DNA of 64,000 nt, from assembly GCA_949775045.1 (NCBI GenBank), contig OX459100.1, positions 2,791,936 to 2,855,935 of the forward strand, given 5' to 3'. The position numbers were made by a program, and so were the translations under genes. The notes below the pieces were generated by a model. The model made no database searches and was not told where the DNA came from. It saw only the letters and a list, made by a program, of their open reading frames with translations. Below, in pieces: positions 42,857-54,200 of this stretch; position 1 is the first letter of the stretch; each line of letters begins with the position of its first letter. The DNA comes from Metridium senile. Taxonomy: Eukaryota > Cnidaria > Anthozoa > Actiniaria > Metridiidae.

Positions 42857-42956
42857 CTGGACTTGGAATAATCAAAATATAACTGATTACTAGTGACAAC
42901 GAAAACATTTATTATATTTGCTCGAATATTCGTAGCCTCCTTAATTAGCCTGAGTC

Positions 42957-43496
42957 TGCACTAGAATATTAGAAGAATTTAATCTAATTTATATTATCCA
43001 AAATGTGTTCATGCGTAAGAGGTAATAATTGACTGTAATAAATTTTAATGTATATAATAATAGAGTACAAATATTATACCCGTGAAACAAGTAGTCATTT
43101 GACCGAGGGGGAATTGGTCCCCGGCAAGAAATGTTTTCACATAACCCATAATGCTTTGCGCCTTCGGGAAAGCTTGTGTGCGGCAGTTTAATATAAAAAG
43201 ATGGAGAAAATGAATTTTGTTCTAGAAGAAAATGCGATTTGTTATTTATATAGTATTCCTCTCGTCCAATCAGAATCGAGTAATTTTTATTATAAATGGA
43301 TGAATGAATGTATAAAGAACCAAAACAAAACATCTCGTTTAAACTTAAAAAGCTGCTGACCACTTGGGAACGCGGTTACCCATCTGGCGCGCGCAATCTT
43401 TGTAGTGATGTAACACATTGGGAGAAATAAGCGACCGAGGTGCTCTCTGGGTACCAGAATGTGATGTAACAATTCAATTGATTATTTCCATCCAAA
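42957..43496. other. Upstream region of the phosphagen kinase-like gene
   Basis: No gene seen. A TATA-like TATAAAAAG at 43192-43200 lies about 300 bp upstream of the ATG. A segment with TCCAATCAGAATCGAGTAA (43264-43283) resembles a common foldback end. The actual promoter is not determined. Confidence 0.35.
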
Positions 43497-45759
43497 ATGT
43501 CTTCAAACCATAATCACTCATACTTCAGTTTGACGACTATTGTAGCAGCAAGTGTAGGAATAGCATCAGGAACAGTATCAATGCTAAATACGTTGCTAGG
43601 ATACAACAACACAGATTCCAATCCAACACAAGCACAAACTACAAAAGAAATCCAAAAAATTCTCGATATCCACCGAGAAAAAAATACTCTAGCACCACTT
43701 ATTGTAACAGAAGAAATATGCAACGAATATGCGGATATTGTTTCAGATTTTGGATTTTCTCTTTTGGATGGCTTGAATGAAGGTCTTGTTGACTTCTTGG
43801 CACATTTCAACAATATAGGATTCGTAGCTGCTGATGAGCAATTTTATACAACTTTTCCTAAAGTTCTAAAGCCTTTGGTTATGAGTCTCAATGGACTAAC
43901 GCAGATTACTACTGATAATTATACAAAGGAGATAGACACAGAAGCGATAGCTGATTTCAAAGATTTTGACAATGGTCGTATCAAATCTTGTAGGTAATAT
44001 GATGAAATTTGTAACACCGTAAAAAAATGTTTACTTAACTTTACTGACGGTGCTAACTGTAGCCCTTCGTCGGAGTAAAAAAGCTCTTTTACTTTTTTAC
44101 ATTTGTTACCTTTTTTACTCCGCGACGAAAGCATAAAGCTTGAAACGTCAGTAAAGTCAGTTAAACATTTTTTACAGTGTTACAAATTAAATTTCATTTT
44201 ATTACCTACCGGTTTTAGCAAACACCGACGCAGCCTATACTTGTTCACTCGCTAGTTTCCATTAATATCTTGTAGGGTGAGGGTGTTACGATCGTTACAC
44301 GGATTTCCATTCACATGGGCTTGTAATGAAAATCAAAGGACCGACATTGAACAAGCTGTTAAAGAAGTTCTTCCTAAACTCGAAGGTATAAGATTAGAAT
44401 GGTATATTTTAGACGTCCTGATGTGGGAAGGGTACGTGAGAGAAGGCAAGGTTAATTAATAGACCAGCTTCAACATTTTCAAAAACTTTAGAAGGTTTAA
44501 AAGCTTAGAATGGCATGCAATACGTTAGAAACCCAGAATTACATTTTTACGGTACCGTTTAAGGTAAAACATATTTGTTGACACGCCCATTTGGGCAAGA
44601 CTCTGGTACCTTTTACAAATGTTTTAGGATTGAAATTTCCGACTAGATATGCATGTCGCCCACCACATCCCCTCAAGGATCGAGTTGGTTACGCCTAGTT
44701 AGAAAGGGGTAGGCGTATAGGGGTTATTAGAGACGAGTCTCATTAATTCCTTCCTCGACGTGTTTGCTATATTAAAATGGACAGACAGTTACACTTGCTA
44801 CGTGCGCAATGCATGCTAGCATGCGCAGTTACGTATGCTGTCAAATCCTCCAAGAAATGGAGACAATTAACAGGGTGGGGAAGAGGTTTTCCGTGATCCG
44901 TGATTCACCCTAAATTTGGCTTGTGATTCGTGAAAAGCAAAAAAAAAAAAAAATAAGCCGTGATCCGTGAAATCATCTGCGCCCTTAATCCGCGTGATTT
45001 ACAGATTTTCAATGTCGTGACTCGTGATTACAGAATCGGTGATCCGCGTGAAAACGTGACAGCTTTAAACAATTGTGTAAGTGTTATTCTTTGTATATCT
45101 GGAAGAATTAATTAGTTGATATTTGATTATCCGTCTAACACGAGTTCTAAAACTGTGATTCGTGAAAACGCTTTTTTCTGATTACGTTAATCCGTGGTCC
45201 GTGAAATCATGAAAAAACGGCCCGTGATTCGTGATCGGTGCCCCCTCTTCCCCACCCTAAGGCATGCGCAATGCGAGATTTAGGCCGGAGACTGATTTAA
45301 CTTCGCTATTATATATAACTGACTTAAGATTTTGTTAATTAGAATCCAAGACATCAAATTACATTCATCTGTCCGACCTCAGCATCCAGGCAATGACTAA
45401 ACTAACATTAGCACACGGTATCTACCGTTCCTATCGTAAAACCACCGATACTTCCTGGTCATCTGGACGTGGCCTTTTCTGTGGTTTTATCGGCAATCCA
45501 GTAATCCTGGTCAACGAAAATGAACACATGAAGTTTGTCATCCAACAGAAAGGGCCTGGAGTTGTCAGGCTTTTTACCCAGCTTTTCGATTTTGTTGGAA
45601 GAGTAGAGAAATTACTGAAGGAGAATGGGAAAGAGTTTGCGTTTGATGATTACTATGGTTACCTGACGTCAAACCCGCGTGAGACTGGTACTGGCTTACG
45701 CATCAGCGTCATTGTGGAGTTACCATTATTGATGAAGGTAGACAGACACAGATTGTTAC

Positions 45760-45797
<38 letters not shown>

Positions 45798-46038
45798 AAC
45801 GCCGAAAATGATGATGTTGTTAATGATGTACTGTACCTGCCCTCCTCGTGCCTAAGTGGCATATTGGGCCATGTCAATGATGATGATGATAAAAATGATA
45901 ATACATGCAAGATTATAATTGATGACGATGATGATGTTAATGATGGAGATGATAATTATGATGTTAATGCGGATGATTATGATTATGATGATGATGTTAA
46001 TTATAGCAATAATAATAATAATAATAATTAACAATAAC

Positions 46039-46072
<34 letters not shown>

Positions 46073-47890
46073 GCATTTATTTATACACGATGATTTACAT
46101 ACGCAGCTTATCTGATGTGGTCGTGTGATTTAAATTACAATATAATAATTCTAATGAAATATTCCTTTACAAAAACGTATAATAAATCACACAATATCGG
46201 TTCCATATTACCTTCGACCTATTGCGAGATTCATGGTGTGGGCTGTAGCTTTATAATTAGTGCTACAACGATTCTTGAAACTGCTGTATACAGCTAGCTA
46301 TTTCAAAAAACGTTGAATACTAAATACAATATACAGCAATTTTTACTCGCTCGTATATTTTTTTGAATGGATTGCAGTAAGAATAGCTAGAATAACCACA
46401 GGCAGCCCAACTATTCTCTTTGAGGATTTTGTTTAATGACAATAAAGTTATTTTTAACCGCGCGCCGAGCGAAATACATATTCAAAGTCGCGCGGTGTTT
46501 ACTTTCTTCGATTTTTCTGTCGTACGTGCGATTCCGCACGACCGAAAAATTGCTTGTAAAAAGCCACAGGAATCCCATCCGCGCGCATTCAAATAAATAC
46601 ACCACAGGAACCCCACCCGCGCGCTCAATATGTATTTCGCTCGGCGCGCGGTTAAAAATAACTTTTATTGTAATTAAAAAAAATCCTCAAAGAGAATAGT
46701 TGGGCTGCCTGTGGAATAACTAATTATTATTCATTTTACTTTAAACAATATTACTTGACCCAAAACTTCTTGCAATGCACTATTTAGTATATGCAGTATT
46801 CTTGGTTTTCTGAAATAGCTGCATATATGTATAATAATAATGAAGTGCATATTGATAATGAATTAAACTACTTTTACCTTGATTTCTCAGGAGCCAAGAT
46901 TTGGATTCTTATTGAACCGTCTGTATTTGGACAAGGCTATGGGTATGCTATACACTAGCCTGCGTAGCAAGCGTTTCTTTTAGGGGAACGGGAGAAAGTT
47001 TTTGTTTTGGGATAGCTGTGTTACCGATATGGCCGCGCTAAACCTAAAGCGAGTGTAACAAATAAAGTTGGGGTTGGAGGGGGAGAGGAGGCTAGGGAAG
47101 GAATCCTCCGTTTGCTACGCTTGCTACGCAGGCTAGATAAAAACCTATTTCAATAATTTTTGTCACAGCCAAAGCTATATAGTCAACAATCCTAAGGCTG
47201 CAAAGCATATCGGTATTTTCATCGCAGTGTTAATTTTAATTGAGTAAACGCAAAGGCCTTTGGGATTGTTACGTGCACGGGATGCAACAATAGCAGAATG
47301 GCGTTGTTGTCGCATGTTACGATCCCGAGCTCCTTTGCAGAACTTGACTCGCAACTTAACAGCGTTACTAACAGCAACAGCAACGTGACTCGCTGTGATT
47401 GGCTAAACTGTGAGGCGTACCCACCTTAATTAATTGGTATCTCAAGCACGCCCGTGCGTATTGTGCAAGGGGAGCTACGTATAAGTGGACGTACAGTGAC
47501 GTATTTTGTTATGGTTTTGCCAACCAACCATTATGTTATTAGAACAAAGAAAATTAAACAATCTATTGTACAAATGATTGGCAAATTATAGCATCACAAT
47601 GCCAACACTTGTAAACACCACGCTCACATATGCAGCCCTGGTATGGTTGTATGATTTTGTTCTGAAATGAAATACCTTCCTTTTTCAGAGTGCGACGATT
47701 TGGGTATTTTGGAGTTATCCAATCATGTTAGAGCAGGATTGAAAGAGGTAATCTTTATTATTAAAGTAGAAGTCAAAAGTCAAAACAACAAGATAAATTA
47801 CAGTAAAACTGAAAGAAGTCGTCTGAAAATACGCGACGTCAGCGACGTACAGTGCGTGCATGATTAATTGAAATGATGATGATGGTGATG

Positions 47891-47922
<32 letters not shown>

Positions 47923-49576
47923 GGATTCGATAGGATGATACTGATCTGATAATTATAAAGCCTGGTTTACACCACAGGCAGCCCAACTATTCTATCTGAG
48001 GATTTTTTTGTAATGACAATAAAGTTATTTTTAACCGCGCGCCGAGCGCCATATTGGAATAAATATCTTTTGTTAGGATCATTGAGCGCGCGGTTGGGGT
48101 TCCTGTGGTGTATTTGTTTAAATGCGCGCGGATGGGATTCCTGTGGCTTTTTGCAAGCAATTTTTCGGTCGCGCGGAATCGCAGGTACTACAAAAATATC
48201 GAAGAAAGTAGCATCTTGATAAAAAATACCTCCCTCTTCAACACCGCGCGACTATGACGAAAAATTGCTCAGATAGAATAGTTGGGCTGCCTGTGTTTAC
48301 ACTAGCGACATAACGATAAGCATGCTAGTGCAGCTAATGAGCAAAGATTAATAAAATGTATGTATGTAAAGCCCAACTGCATGAGGCCTAGTCTGGGACC
48401 TAAATTCGCCTTAACTCGCAGCGAGTTTGGGCGAGTTAAGGCGAGTTAAGGCGAGTTAAGGGAAAATCAAAATTTCAATGCTGCGAGTTAAGGCGAGTTA
48501 AGGCGAGTTAAGGCGAGTTAAGGCGAGTTAAGGAAAAATCCCATAATTTGGAGTGACACTAAAAGAACATGACTTAATGTGTATATTTCAGCTTTGTGAG
48601 ATGCGGTTAAGGCAATTCCCTGTGCATTATGACATTGAGTAATTTACTGCGAGCTTGTGCGAGTTAAAGCGAGTTTGTGCGAGTTAAGGCGAGTTTGCGC
48701 GAGTTAAGGCGAGTTAAGGTCCCAGACTAGGCCTTGCATGAGTCTGCTTATGTCGCTAGTGTGAACCAGGTTTAATATAATGATGGTTATGATAGGTAAT
48801 GCTGATGCTGATGCTGCATGATATATCATTCATGATATATGGATGATTTTGTTCAGCTTTGAGAAAGTCTTTAAGGCCGATTGATACACATCAGGCGATA
48901 AGTTACTGCCACTGTCGCTGTATACGCGTTGAATTTAGCGTGAAAATCTTTGATGCTGTACCCTGTGTACCAGAGGTTATTTTTTTCTTACTTTGGTGTT
49001 TGTAGATCTGACGTGACACGGTTTGTATTGTAACGAAGATCAGGGGCGGATCTAGTGGGTGTTCCTTCAGGCAACGGACATCCCACTAGCGCCGCAATTT
49101 AATACCTCTATTTTATTGAAGACATTTAGGGACCGGACAACCCCTAACACCTTAAGAGCCCTTCGTTTGCATTTGGGACACCCCCTGACAAATTTCTGGA
49201 TCTGCCCCTAGTGAACACAGAAGTATATACAAATGATAAATACAACGACTATAACATGAAACTCTCTGGTTTCCAGGGTATTGATGAATGGACGTACACA
49301 GGACGGATTTTGCTAACCAACCAAGTCAGCCACTGTTATTACAACAAAGAAAATTAAAGAAATCTATTGTGAAAATGGTTGACAAATTAGCATCACTATA
49401 CCAACACTTGTAAACACTACGCTCACCTATTGATGCTGATGATATTCATCTTGCAGGTTGATTTACTAAAAGGGTTTGTTATTACTGTCAAATACCTCAT
49501 CGTGATGGAAACAATGCTTGAGAATGGTGAAATGATCGACTCTGCTATAACACCGCTATTAGAATTAAAGCAGTGA
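43497..49576 (+). CDS. Diverged phosphagen (creatine/arginine) kinase-like protein, probable pseudoenzyme
   Basis: Six exons join in phase into 410 residues: 43497-43993, 44276-44385, 45343-45737, 46891-46942, 47689-47747, 49457-49576. Alignment to mitochondrial creatine kinase runs end to end. IGFVAADEQFYTTFPKVLKPL matches the VGxVAGDEExYxVFxxLFDPI helix. CRVRVLRSLHGFPF matches SRVRTGRSIxGxxL. GRGLFCGF...VNENEHMKF matches RGIWHNxxKxFLVWVNEEDHLR. YLTSNPRETGTGLR matches ILTCPSNLGTGLR. YLIVMETMLENGEMID matches the C-terminal helix. The reactive Cys is missing, the NEEDH loop reads NENEH (second Glu lost), the following Arg is Lys, and the RGTGG nucleotide loop plus about 20 residues are deleted after LDKAM. 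The N-terminus has a hydrophobic leader. The family makes phosphocreatine or phosphoarginine from ATP; this member probably cannot. Confidence 0.8.
43994..44240. repeat. Foldback MITE in intron 1 of the kinase-like gene
   Basis: The same family as at 1-196; it fills nearly the whole intron, which is only 282 bp. It begins at the splice donor (GTAATATGATG) and ends AACACCGACGCAGCCTATA, about 35 bp before the acceptor. Confidence 0.8.
44869..45262. repeat. MITE with CAGGGTGGGGAAGAGG ends in intron 2
   Basis: Inverted ends GGGTGGGGAAGAGG and CCTCTTCCCCACCC enclose many CCGTGATTCGTGA-type sub-repeats. Non-coding. Confidence 0.75.
45755..46072. repeat. (GAT)n and (AAT)n microsatellites in intron 3
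   Basis: Starts 17 bp after the exon 3 donor. The open frame of exon 3 runs on into poly-Asp and poly-Asn only because the repeat lacks stops; the GTAGAC donor after 45737 ends the exon. Confidence 0.85.
46397..46716. repeat. Foldback MITE (CACAGGCAGCCCAACTATTC), copy 1
   Basis: Arms of about 90 bp (CAGGCAGCCCAACTATTCTC and reverse complement, including TTTTTAACCGCGCGCCGAGCG) in intron 3. A second copy is at 47973-48293. The GC-rich core contains CCGCGCGCT motifs. Confidence 0.85.
46957..47135. repeat. MITE with CTAGCCTGCGTAGCAAGCG ends
   Basis: Ends CTAGCCTGCGTAGCAAGCG and CGCTTGCTACGCAGGCTAG in intron 4, 14 bp after the exon 4 donor. No coding sequence. Confidence 0.85.
47956..48774. mobile_element. 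Three nested foldback elements in intron 5
   Basis: The outer element has ends TAAAGCCTGGTTTACAC...TAGCGACATAA and reverse complement near 48750-48774. Inside its left end sits a CACAGGCAGCCC MITE (47973-48293), flanked by a direct repeat TTTACAC. Inside its right half is a third element (48385-48733) with ends GGCCTAGTCTGGGACCT, full of GCGAGTTAAG sub-repeats and flanked by a direct repeat TGCATGA. Confidence 0.85.
49041..49214. repeat. MITE with CAGGGGCGGATC ends, copy 1
   Basis: Ends CAGGGGCGGATCTAG and CTGGATCTGCCCCTAG; a relative with CAGGGGCGGA and GGATCCGCCCCTG is at 55509-55695. Confidence 0.75.
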
Positions 49577-49577
49577 G

Positions 49578-49862
49578 AGAGTGCTTACACTATGTCCATG
49601 AAATAAAATCTAAATAGTTACTAACTAATAGTTTTTATTTAGTGACTATTAGTCACTATCACTCAACTGGAACAGCTTTAGTAACAATACACAACTGGAA
49701 ATCAAATACTCAAAACCATAGAAAGTTAATACTTTATTCATTGTGTATTGTTACTAAAGCTGTTTCAGTTGAGTGATAGTGACTAATATAGTCACTAAAT
49801 AAAAACTATTAGTTAGTAACTATTTAGATTTTATTTCATGGACACAGTGTAAGCACTCTATA
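49578..49862. repeat. Foldback MITE abutting the stop codon of the kinase-like gene
   Basis: Ends AGAGTGCTTACACTATGTCC and GGACACAGTGTAAGCACTCT with arms of about 120 bp. It begins 1-2 bases after the TGA (49574-49576). The left arm contains AATAAA at 49602-49607, so it could supply the polyadenylation signal. Confidence 0.85.
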
Positions 49863-49869
49863 TGTACAT

Positions 49870-51260
49870 AATAAATAATAACAACACGTGACTGCCCAGC
49901 CATTTCTTAAAAAAGAATACCTTTCTGAACTTCTCAATATTTTACTGAGCCAGACACTAATTGGGAAGATAACCGCTATCATGTAAATAGTTTTGAATAA
50001 ATTTTTTGAAATTTAAGTGGTCCAATTTGATTAAATCATTTTCATTTGAATAGACGACTTTCATAAATGGCCGTCTCTTATTATCATAATATTAAAAATT
50101 GATGTTTTAAGAAAACAAAAACTAACGTAAGATAGTTATTCACAATAAGAATAGCTTATGAAAGTTTGAGAAAAAAACGATTAAATTTGCTACCAGCTAT
50201 AAGAGTTTGAAAAATCAGAAAAGCACCAAAACGAGGCATACAAGGACTCATGCGGAAAATTACATACAAATCTCTACATTTTTCCTTGGGCATAACTTCA
50301 TTGGTATTTTAGCCAGAGCATCAAAACCTTCCAAACATGCCTATTTCAGGTCATATGAAAATGTTAAAATATCTGTTTACTTGAAAACATCATTTTTTCA
50401 CTATTAAGTTTCATCAATGAAAGTGGTCTATAGTAACTGGCTTTCATTTGACGTCAACAAAATTTCAAAATCTCAACTATACATCGTATAAAGACATTTC
50501 TTAAATATGTTTTTAAGAAATCAGTGACAAAAATCACATTTAAAAAATTTTTGAGCCATTATGTTTGGTTCCCGAGTTATGAAGGTTGAATTTGTTGTCA
50601 AATTTACTTCACCAAATTGAAAGATGTTGCCTTAGGCACTATGAAACAATCTCTAGCTATATATCAAGTAAATTTCAGTAAAATATAATCAAAAATATAG
50701 AAGTTTTCTCCGACATGTTTGTGGCCTTCACTGGAGTGATGGCCGCTTCATGTATTTTTACCAAAAATTGCGCCATGTTTGCTCGCCAATAACGTCGAGA
50801 CGGAATGATATACACCCTTGAAACTTGACCAGTAAACGTAGTTTTGAACGCTTTACAAGATTATGAAACTTTAAACTTCTAATATAATGCGAAAGTACTC
50901 TTTTGAATTCAAGGTGACGCAGGTGAAAGCCAACAATTCACATATATACTATAAATCGTTTTGATTTAATGGTTTTAAGTTAAACCTGTTTAATTCATGT
51001 TATATAGATATAAAGTAATGAAAATCGTAACACCGAAAAAAATGTTTACTTAACTTTACTTCGAGCTTTAGCCCTTTGTCGGAGTAAAAACAGTTTACTT
51101 ACCGTTTACTCGCTACTTTCCGTTCATGTAAATATAGTTGAATTGCATTTATTTGCATTCAGGTTTGACAGTCTTTTTACGTACATTTATGATTCTTATA
51201 TTTGGTTCTATAGTACATTTTGGACAATAAAGATTTTGGCTTGTTGGCAAAAGCGTTCGG
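49870..51260. other. Intergenic, no gene seen
   Basis: AT-rich sequence with no long frame, no recognised family and only a fragment of the TAGGCTGCGTCGG foldback at 51010-51115. Confidence 0.4.
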
Positions 51261-51261
51261 T

Positions 51262-54200
51262 TTAATGACGATTCGTTCTCATTCTCCTCCACTGATCCTC
51301 GACACTCGATTCACAATCAAAGCTCGGTTCCTCAGCTTCGTTGTTATGATAAACGCTTTGCATCAAATCGCTCAAAACATTTTCCAGTGTAGTTGTCCTA
51401 TACAGTGGAGTAAAAATTGTAAACGAAGATGTAGTCGTCGACATTTCTTTGTTCTCAATCCACAGCGAATGTTTTTGTACACCATTATTTTTGGGAATTG
51501 TCGAACTAGAAGCTGGACATGTGCTTGTAGTTTTGCTGTTTTTAAGAGGAAATTTCGACTTCTTTCTTTTAAAGATTTTGAATAACGCTTTCCGATATTC
51601 TCTGCTTCGTAAGGAGTAGACGATGGGGTTGATTGCAGAATCCAGAAAGGCGAGAAATTGAATGGCAACGGAGAGAGAAGACTCTGAACCATTTGAGGCT
51701 TGATATAGTAGTATGACGATGATTGGTAGATAGCAAAGTGTAAACGCACCAATCACAATCCCTGTAAGAAAATGGAAAGCTTTAGCACAAAGAGGGTCCT
51801 GAAGGGGGGTTCAGAATCCCATTTCCCAGTTTATATTTGGACCAAATCCCAGTCAAAAATCACATAATCCCATCAGTTTTGCTCAAGTTTTCAATCCCAT
51901 TCCCATTTTCTATTGTTCTTTTATTTGTAAATCCCAGTCCAAGTGCATCCAATCCCATTTTCCCAGACAAAAATAAGGCCAATCCCAGCTCCCATTTTAC
52001 CCCTTCAGGACCCTCTACAAAGAAGAGTAACCTCGACCTTATTTTGGATATGTATGTGTCTAAATATCTGAACCTAATTAAGACACTTGAGAGTAAAGAA
52101 AACATACCTTATTCAAGAGAAATCTAAATACATTTTAGTGGCATTTCCGCCCAGCAAGGCGCTTTGTTCATATGATTCTATGATTCTAGGGGGACATAAT
52201 GGGGTTCCTCAGCACCGCAAAAATATTTGCGACAACACTGCAATACAATGTCTTTCACCAAACACTACGAACACCATAGCTTTATAAAATTTACCGCACA
52301 AAGCACCTTTGTAAAAGCAAACACCGGCCGCACACCGAAGGTATTTACATCACCGCAACAACAGCATTCCCTCAGTTTAAAACACCAATGAATACCCCAT
52401 CTACGACACAAATAAAATGAAACGATCGTTTTTTGCTAAAAATAAAAAATGTAACTTTTTTATGAGCGTTTTTGTTTGAGTTTCAAAAAATATACAAAAT
52501 CTATCAATTTGATTTGCAAACCCCCTTCCCCCCTAAGCAATGTTGATTGGTCTTTCAAATGACAACCGTTTCACATTCCCACAATTCAACATTGATTCGG
52601 GGGAGAGGGGGAAACCGGCGGAAAAATGATGTTGAAATATTTTTAATGTAAAAAAAACAGATAATGTCCCAAGGTATTTTGCACATGATTGTAGATCCTG
52701 TTTAAGTCGACATTTTGGGGTAAAACGTTTTCCTGTTTAAGACTGCAAGACCAAAAACCATACTCTATCGAGCGGCACATCTACCCGTACAGCAAATATA
52801 TGCTGACATATGGTATTACTTCTTAAAGATAACCCAATGTTGCCAATGTCAAGGCTATTTTAAATCTATTTCTGTCTGCAGAATAATTGTTTTTAGTGAA
52901 ACCTTTACTACAACAGTTAAAGGTTATCTGTTAAAAAAGTAAACACAGTAGTTAGCCGGGCGATATTTATACCAAAGATCAGTCTAAACAAAGGAAGAAT
53001 CCAGCATGATATCTCGTTTGCGTATACACCTATTTCAAAAAGGTTGACGGAGTAAACGGCGATTGCACGACCGAAAGGCATTGTGGTTACGCATACAACA
53101 TATCCTAGTGTTTTTATGGGTTACTAAGCACAGTTTCATCAATTTTAAGCTCATAAATTCGTTTTCTGTTACCATGGTCACCAAAGGTACATGAATAATC
53201 AATATCAAAGACCCACAGTTCCTTTCGGTCGTGCAATCGCCGCTCACTGCTCACTCCGTCAACCATTTTTGAAATAAATGTACTTTCTAAGCTTAGCACG
53301 GAAAACAATTTGGAGTAAAAAAAAACCGATCGATCTTACAAAAATCATTCAAAAAGTCATTCTAAGGTTTAAAAGTCAACATTTTTAACTTTTATTATTT
53401 TTTAAGGTGGATCACAACTTTCGTTAAGCAGATTTCTTGATCTTTTTAACTCGCTTGCTTCGCGAAAGTATCACGCAAATTTAACTGAAAATTTGATATC
53501 ATATTATCTGGTTATCCTAGCTTTTAGCGATGTACTTTATCTGGTTTGTATATTTTATCAGTGTTTTTTTGTAAACAGTGGATTATTTCCCAATTCAACA
53601 GTCTGATCGTTATCAAATTTTCAAATTCTTATAATCACTTAATTTGGTTGGAAAATTTAGGATAGAAAAAAAGACATGAACATGGTTCAAAGTTGAGGCC
53701 CAAATCTGAAGCATATTAAGTATTGAGCCTTAGAATAAACAGTATACATTTGATTCCCTTGACCTGTCGATATATTAATTCTCAATTATTCTTGATAAAC
53801 ATTTCAAAATTTCAGTTTCATAGCTTTGAAATTAAAGGAGTAAAATGTTTTCAACTGAAGGTAGGTAGAGACGGCAAAATGTGAACTTTCTTTAAAAATC
53901 ACAATTTTCCTGTTTTCTTCAAAACGGTTCCAGAGATTTCTTTTAAATTCTCCATACCAATAGTCCGAGGCTTAATCTAAATTTCAGTGAAATTTGTACG
54001 GCTTGTCCTATATCCTAACTTTGGAGAAAACATTTTTTTGAATCTAGGTGTATCTATGCTCACATTTTGCCGTCTCTTCCTACCTTCAGTTAAAAACATA
54101 TTACTCCTTTAATTTCAAAGCTATGACACTGAAATTTTGATACTTTATTAACAATAATTGAGAATCTAAAGTTCAAGGCAATTCTATGTATACTATTTAT

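Larger units (their letters stand above)
24705..42955. repeat. Segmental duplication unit B (stray copy 1 exon 1 plus all of copy 3)
   Basis: Collinear with unit A (10727-24165) through exons and introns but about 5 kb longer, mainly through insertions at about 24940, 25772, 26028, 27674, 28067, 28887, 32738, 33412, 35686, 40569 and 41434. It starts in intron 1 of copy 1, so only the first exon of that gene was carried over. Confidence 0.85.

Noticed and set aside
44386..44459. Extension of kinase-like exon 2 to the frame's stop
   Set aside because: Only the donor at 44386 gives the phase and homology needed to join the exon at 45343.
45738..46031. Poly-Asp/Asn extension of the kinase-like exon 3
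   Set aside because: A GTAGAC donor after 45737 and the phase and homology match with the exon at 46891 show that the repeat is intronic.
51837..52127. 96-codon frame in the GPCR intron
   Set aside because: It lies in an AGAGGGTCCTGAAGGGG MITE that has a second copy at 59775, where the frame differs.
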